Assembly: GCA_905397405.1 (NCBI GenBank)
Contig: CAJPVJ010000575.1
Span: 1-22,922, forward strand
Direction: 5' to 3'
Length of the DNA: 22,922 nt
Source of the DNA: Oppiella nova
Taxonomy: Eukaryota; Arthropoda; Arachnida; Sarcoptiformes; Oppiidae
The notes beneath the pieces are model-generated. The model did no database searches, was not told the origin of the DNA, and was given only the letters and a program-made list of their open reading frames with translations. The translations under genes were made by a program, and so were the position numbers. This document shows positions 18,947 through 22,922 of this stretch, piece by piece (positions within the stretch are counted from its first letter, which is position 1; each line of letters begins with the position of its first letter).

Positions 18947-21900
18947 GGTTTGAATTGAGTTATAATAAGCGCAAACAAAGTAAGTATTGAATGTGTTATA
19001 AGAAAGCATTTCCTGCTCTCTATTCGTTAGTCTTTTAAAAACTTTGGTCTAAAATATTTTTATCCCATTTTTCACGTTCTCTCATGAAAATCATGAGATG
19101 AGAGAAAATATTTGGCAAAAATATTTTCGTTTGAATTCAGAGGAATTCCAATACAATGTTATAAGAATAGAGTACTAAAATAAGTCCGTTTAACAATAAC
19201 AAGGTGCAACTGGTAGTCTAACACCGGGCTTACCGTATAGCTAATAAGCATTAAAACGGTTTAAGTTATGTTATAATTTAGTAAACAGTGGTCACATAAA
19301 CCAAATTATATACCTATCGTCCAATTAAAGTGTTATTTAATTTTATTCACCAGAAAAAGGCGAAACTGTTTTATTTACATAAATTACATTTTGTGTGTTC
19401 GGCTACTCATGCAAAGGCTATGGAGAGGTTATACAACAAAAATTCAAGAAACAGTTTATCATTAAATAGCATATTATATATTAAATGTCTTATTAAATGA
19501 TTAAAAAATATTTTTGCTTTCCTTATATTTATATCGTACAGTCAAACCTAGTTAATAGAGAGTGTATTAATAATTTTGGTTAGTTTTCTCTCGTAATAAA
19601 AATACATTAAATATAAACCTTATTTGTAATTCATATCGATTTAAAAGAATTATTTAACAGATATTTTTATTACAATATAAATGTGTTTGTTATTAAATCG
19701 CTTTTTAAAATATACTCCGAGTTCATTTGCCTGAAGTTTAAATTTTTAATAAACAACAAAACATAGTATATCATATTATATAATCATATCTAATAATTAT
19801 AAACAGATTCTAATAAATCTAAAAACATTATCAGTCGATCGCATCTATTCTGTATTGAATAGCAAAACAATGCAAAATACAAAATAAAAAGTTTTTATAA
19901 AGTTAATTAAAAACTTTTTTAAAGCTAACAAATACGGGAACAAGTATTTCATAATATTTTATATAATATAACACAATATACTGAAATAATAAGACAATAT
20001 TTTAAATTTAATTGAATTTTAACTTTTCATTTCATGCTTTCATCTAAAAGTAGTATTAATATTATCTAACAGTGAATACTACGATATTTTTCATTAAAAA
20101 TCTCAATTCATTTCACACGAGAAGTTTCTCTTTAGACAAAAATATTTTATATAAATCTTAATGTTTGAGAGAAAACATGTCTTTGCGATAGAAATCTAAT
20201 TAAACTTCAAATGTTAAAAATAATTCCGAAATAAAAATCTATGAATAGTATTAAATCATGTTATTTACTCAATAAACTCAACATAAATAGTGTACAAAAC
20301 AGCGTAACATGGGATCAATTCCTCGTCTTATCACAAAATAGAGACAATTATTCACTTAACTATTGACTGAGTAATTGATTCACACATTCAATGGCAATGA
20401 GATGTTTGGTTATGTCTTAAAGACCTGTGGGCTCGGAGTCTGTCTGTTCTCATGAGACAAATTTTATGTTAATTTTGATGTTATGTCATAAGACATTACA
20501 TTCATCGCTACTACATGTCCTTATCAAATAAATCTTTACGCCGAAAATTACAGCTAAAATGTGATTATTCCCATTATTCCCATACAATACTATAACACTA
20601 ATTATATCAACAAAATACTTCTATCGCCACAAACGCTAAAGCATTGCGAAAACAAAACAAAAAGTAAAATTAAAAACTTTTTTGTTAATTGTTATTAATG
20701 TTATTATTTTTATTTGTATACTTTCGCTGGTTATAATAAAAAGCTCATTTATCATTATTTATTGATACGAAGGTATTAATTAGTTTTTATTTATGTGACG
20801 AATAAAATTAATATTATGTAGAGCTAGTATTGAAATAAAAAGGGTGTTGTTACCTGTTAATAGTTTCTCATCGAAACAATTATTGCTGATATCGAGGACC
20901 TGGAGCTGTTGACAGCACTTGAACAGCGGTATTGTGGTCATGGAGTTTGTGTGCAATATAATTGTGTGAAGACTCGTACAGCCGTTGACGTGATTTAATT
21001 GACTCAATCGATTGCCACTTAAGTTAACGTATTTTAATTGAGACTGGTGAAAATCAAGTTTATTGCACTTATTATCCAATTGTAATTCATTGTGTTTATT
21101 ATCACTGCATTGATAGCTTAGGTTCAGATCTGTTAGCGAAGGAAATGAGTCGATAATACTGTTCATTAAGTTTTGTGAAATAGATAGACGATTGAAACTC
21201 GCGATCAGTTTTGACAGTAAATTATTGCTTAAATTGACGCCATGAAACAGGTGTAATAATACGCTATATAAGTCATAATTATTTGACATTTATGTTTGTT
21301 TTTGTTATGCCCCAAATTGTATAAATCTATAATAAATCAATTTTTATATGCATATTACATAAAAATTTTGTCAATTAATTATGACAACACTATTGATTTA
21401 TATCAGCTATTATCGTAACTGATCTGTGAACAATAAACTTAACAACACATGACTTAAATTAGATTACAATATATTTTTTTATGTTAGGATTTCTTCACAT
21501 AAATTATAGTATTTTTCTTTTCTTCATTGAATCTAATCTTTTTAAAGAGTTTTAAAATAGTCTTTAAAAACATTTTATTTATTTTTCACTAGAATTTTAT
21601 CGTAAAAGAGATCACAGTTTGTACACAAATCTAATAAACAAAATAGTGTTTAAACTTAAATTTAATATTATTTTTCGAATTTTATTTTTATTAATTTCAA
21701 GCCTAATTCATCGATAGTTATGATTTAATATTTCTAAAGTATTTAATTAATTTCTCTCAAACCTCAAGTGCTTACCATCGGATAAGAAACTAATCAATTA
21801 ATCTATATTTTATAATTAATTAAATGTCAATCCATTTGCCACAATAACTGTGAATATATTAAGAATTGAGTAAATTGGTATGAAATTTGATACGATAAAA

Positions 21901-22188
21901 CTATTATTGACAATATTATACTGAAATAATCTACTCTACTATCCTTTCCTACCGAATGAAAAAGTTTAGTAAGTGAAGCTACCCTTACCTCGACTCGAGT
22001 CTCAATCTGTTTAGCTCATCTCAATCGGCACAGAAGTCATTCTTCTCGTGCGAAAAGAATTTATTCATACAATGAAAGCCATTGGTCTTTGACGGACAGT
22101 ATTTGTATTTATCGCTATTATTATTGCAATGCTTGTCGTTATTATTAATGGTATTATCTTCCAGAGAATCCAATTCTAATGAATCCAT
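15203..22188 (-). CDS. PHLPP-like leucine-rich-repeat / PP2C-like protein (gene span), possible pseudophosphatase
   Basis: PHLPP proteins dephosphorylate Akt, PKC and related kinases using LRRs followed by a PP2C domain. Exons on the minus strand are 22188-21989 (probably interrupted by a 51-nt intron at 22070-22020), 21263-20854, 17930-16967 and 15500-15203, with matching phases throughout; the spliced product is 606 residues. LRR blocks such as LKYVNLSGNRLSQLNHVNGC followed by HTIILHTN and VLDISNN match the last PHLPP repeats closely. The PP2C-like part has VVVKLATCGQWTSL, ALLMGINIGDHEEE and a final DNHCFGANFLALAI, parallel to PHLPP order. The DG motif is instead LVNG (Asp to Asn) and the preceding acidic residue is also changed, so metal binding is probably impaired. 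The first ATG (22188) follows an in-frame TAA, so no PH domain is encoded, unless more exons lie beyond the window. PHLPP family membership is an inference from these matches. Confidence 0.78.
15835..16090. repeat. 128-bp repeat, two head-to-tail copies
   Basis: TTACGAGTGAATATTTTTCT begins at 15835 and again at 15963, a period of 128 bp. The copies appear identical. A third copy starts at 16537. There is no coding potential. Confidence 0.94.
15963..17108. repeat. Tandem duplication of about 573 bp including an exon end
   Basis: Unit 1 (15963-16535) and unit 2 (16536-17108) are about 98% identical. Each consists of one 128-bp element followed by about 445 bp. The right part of unit 2 is the genuine 3' end of PHLPP-like exon 3 plus its donor; unit 1 carries a copy. 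Several single-base differences separate them (for example AACGGATCGG versus AACAGATCGG), so they are not a simple re-read of one sequence. Confidence 0.93.
16394..16535 (-). pseudogene. Duplicated 3' fragment of PHLPP-like exon 3
   Basis: This is a copy of 16967-17108, including the donor AG|GTTTGC and the codons for DKLKRFTEVINSTNNSL through PKLIQDN. It lacks an acceptor and the rest of the exon, so it is presumably spliced out with the intron. Only one difference, a synonymous Leu codon change, is seen in the coding part. Its intact donor could compete with the real one. Confidence 0.8.
16967..17930 (-). CDS. PHLPP-like exon 3, degenerate PP2C-like domain
   Basis: The acceptor is ATATTTAG before 17930; GC completes Gly to give LLTG-NNLDILFNNCSSL, the last LRR. 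The donor AG|GTTTGC is at 16967/16966 (phase 2). The PP2C-like fold starts around HFVDMGAVNQCQIAI. The usual FDG is replaced by LVNGTKY. A His/Asn low-complexity insertion (17341-17400, a coding ATT/ATG-type trinucleotide tract) splits the domain, as loops do in PHLPP. The final CDNHCFGANFLALAI corresponds to the terminal DN motif. The last 142 nt are duplicated at 16394-16535. Confidence 0.78.
18621..18650. repeat. (TC)15 microsatellite
   Basis: An uninterrupted TC dinucleotide tract of 30 bp, followed by TTCTC and an AT run. Confidence 0.97.
18911..18943. repeat. (GA)16 microsatellite
   Basis: An uninterrupted GA tract of 33 bp, complementary to the (TC) tract about 260 bp upstream. Confidence 0.97.
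20854..21263 (-). CDS. PHLPP-like exon 2, leucine-rich repeats
   Basis: The acceptor is TATATAG before 21263; C completes Ser with AG from exon 1. The donor is G|GTAACA at 20854/20853 (phase 1). About five LRR-like units are visible, including NLSNNLLSKL, LTDLNLSYQ, YVNLSGNRL, IILHTNSMTTIP and VLDISNNCFDE. The Met at 21289 is preceded directly by an in-frame TAA and lies in the intron under this model, but it could serve as an alternative start giving MSNNYDLYS. Confidence 0.75.
21264..21988 (-). other. Intron of the PHLPP-like gene, 725 nt
   Basis: AT-rich DNA between exon 1 and exon 2. Nothing distinctive is visible. Confidence 0.65.
21989..22188 (-). CDS. PHLPP-like exon 1 region with in-frame TGA / probable 51-nt intron
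   Basis: ATG at 22188 has a favourable context (AAAAATGG) and begins MDSLELDSLEDNTINNN, an Asn-rich low-complexity N-terminus. Read straight through, TGA at 22023-22021 interrupts the frame just before DELNRLRLES and a strong donor (GAG|GTAAGG at 21988). All three frames meet a stop before that donor. A 51-nt intron 22070-22020 (GTATGA...TTGAG) would remove the TGA and preserve phase, joining FH-Y-ELNRLRLES. Its acceptor tract is poor. A sequencing error or a genuine nonsense allele are the alternatives. Confidence 0.5.
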
Positions 22189-22922
22189 TTTTGCGGTTAA
22201 TTCACACAATAATTAGTCGAATAAATATCGGAATTAGTTTTGGAGATAAAATTATTTAATACCTAAAACTGGTTTTTATAGTAAAAAAAGATTTAATAAA
22301 GGTACTTAACTAGTAAAAAGTATATAATAAAACACTATTTATATGCTATTTTCAGACAAATTGTGTTGTATTTGATAATCTAGAAGTTATTGGACTTCTG
22401 TTACGCAAAGCTGTTATAAAAATTTGTGGAAAATATATTATTTTTAGCAAAAAATAATTATAAAAGTCTTCTGAAAAAACTACACGACTTCTCACAACAA
22501 ACTCATAAAATAAGACAAACTTTTGAAAGAATTTTTTGAACACTTAATTCAAAATACAGTTTATTGTTATTATGATTTGTGATCACATGAAAAACAATAT
22601 AAAAACTTTTTTCTCTGAGTTTTTCCTTCACTTTTTGTTGTGTTAATTAATTCCCAAGTTTTAAGGATTCTTATGAAATATTTCGCAAACGAAAACACAT
22701 TTTCACTTAATATTTTTATTATGATTATTAAAATTTATTACTTATTTATTAGTTTTCTTGAAGATTAAACTCCCATTCAATGGTCATATACTGCAGAATA
22801 GACATGAATTGTCTGTCAATAACTGATTTCTTGAGAAACTTTTTAATATACGAAAACTAATCGTGAAATTATATGATTAGCAGAAAAAATAGTCAATTTT
22901 TGCTGAACTGCTATACGAATGG
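22189..22922. other. Upstream region of the PHLPP-like gene
   Basis: It is AT-rich and would contain the 5' UTR and promoter if ATG 22188 is the true start, or an intron if PH-domain exons lie beyond the window. The minus-strand 63-codon frame at 22352-22543 looks like AT-rich noise. No TATA box can be singled out in such AT-rich DNA. Confidence 0.5.

Larger units (their letters stand above)
17931..20853 (-). other. Intron of the PHLPP-like gene, 2.9 kb
   Basis: This is AT-rich DNA with a (TC)n tract at 18621-18650 and a (GA)n tract at 18911-18943, which are mutually complementary. A CAGTCAAACCTAGTTAATAG sequence after a TA at about 19540 faintly resembles the terminal repeat of pogo/Tigger-type transposons, but no partner end or transposase was found. 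No nested gene is supported. Confidence 0.65.

Noticed and set aside
19200-19260. Locally GC-richer sequence GGTGCAACTGGTAGTCTAAC, considered as a tRNA remnant
   Set aside because: There is no B-box and no cloverleaf can be drawn.
19540-19600. TA followed by CAGTCAAACCTAGTTAATAG, reminiscent of a pogo/Tigger terminal repeat
   Set aside because: No inverted partner, transposase fragment or target duplication was found; the similarity is short.

Overview
The window looks like nuclear DNA from a metazoan, probably an arthropod and plausibly a mite (the lineage is an inference). Coding islands of roughly 45-55% GC sit in very AT-rich DNA. Exons are separated by GT-AG introns, many only 51-125 nt, and exon phases join exactly across them. 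I see no operons, no bacterial signals, and no intact transposon, tRNA, rRNA or CRISPR array.

Layout: (1) Positions 1-6413, minus strand: eight consecutive phase-matched exons (3322 nt, about 1107 codons) of a large, mostly disordered protein that I cannot name. It is open at the left window edge and its start was not found. It has a short charged coiled coil, proline-rich stretches and a cluster of TQT/VQTD/SQTE motifs resembling dynein light chain (LC8) ligands. (2) Positions 6414-13011: about 6.6 kb of AT-rich DNA with no convincing exon, probably a long 5' intron plus the upstream region of the next gene. It holds a 128-bp tandem duplication, small palindromes and a possible orphan signal-peptide reading. 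(3) Positions 13012-15020, plus strand: a clear WBP2 homologue (GRAM domain plus PPxY motifs). Its reading frame has no stop where WBP2 should end and runs, in frame and through phase-matched introns, into an unrecognised protein with N-glycosylation sequons. (4) Positions 15203-22188, minus strand: a PHLPP-like gene with leucine-rich repeats followed by a PP2C-like domain. It appears to lack a PH domain and has lost the Asp of the PP2C DG motif. The 3' end of its long phosphatase exon has been copied by a tandem duplication of about 573 bp inside the last intron.

The plus gene and the PHLPP-like gene converge, and their likely poly(A) signals interlock within about 200 bp. WBP2 binds WW-domain proteins and PHLPP proteins dephosphorylate AGC kinases. 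Nothing here shows that the three genes work together beyond being neighbours.

The points most worth checking are the WBP2 fusion, the degenerate PHLPP-like phosphatase with its awkward in-frame TGA, the partial-exon duplication, and the multivalent LC8-like motif array. All exon models were read by eye from splice signals and phase, without transcript support.
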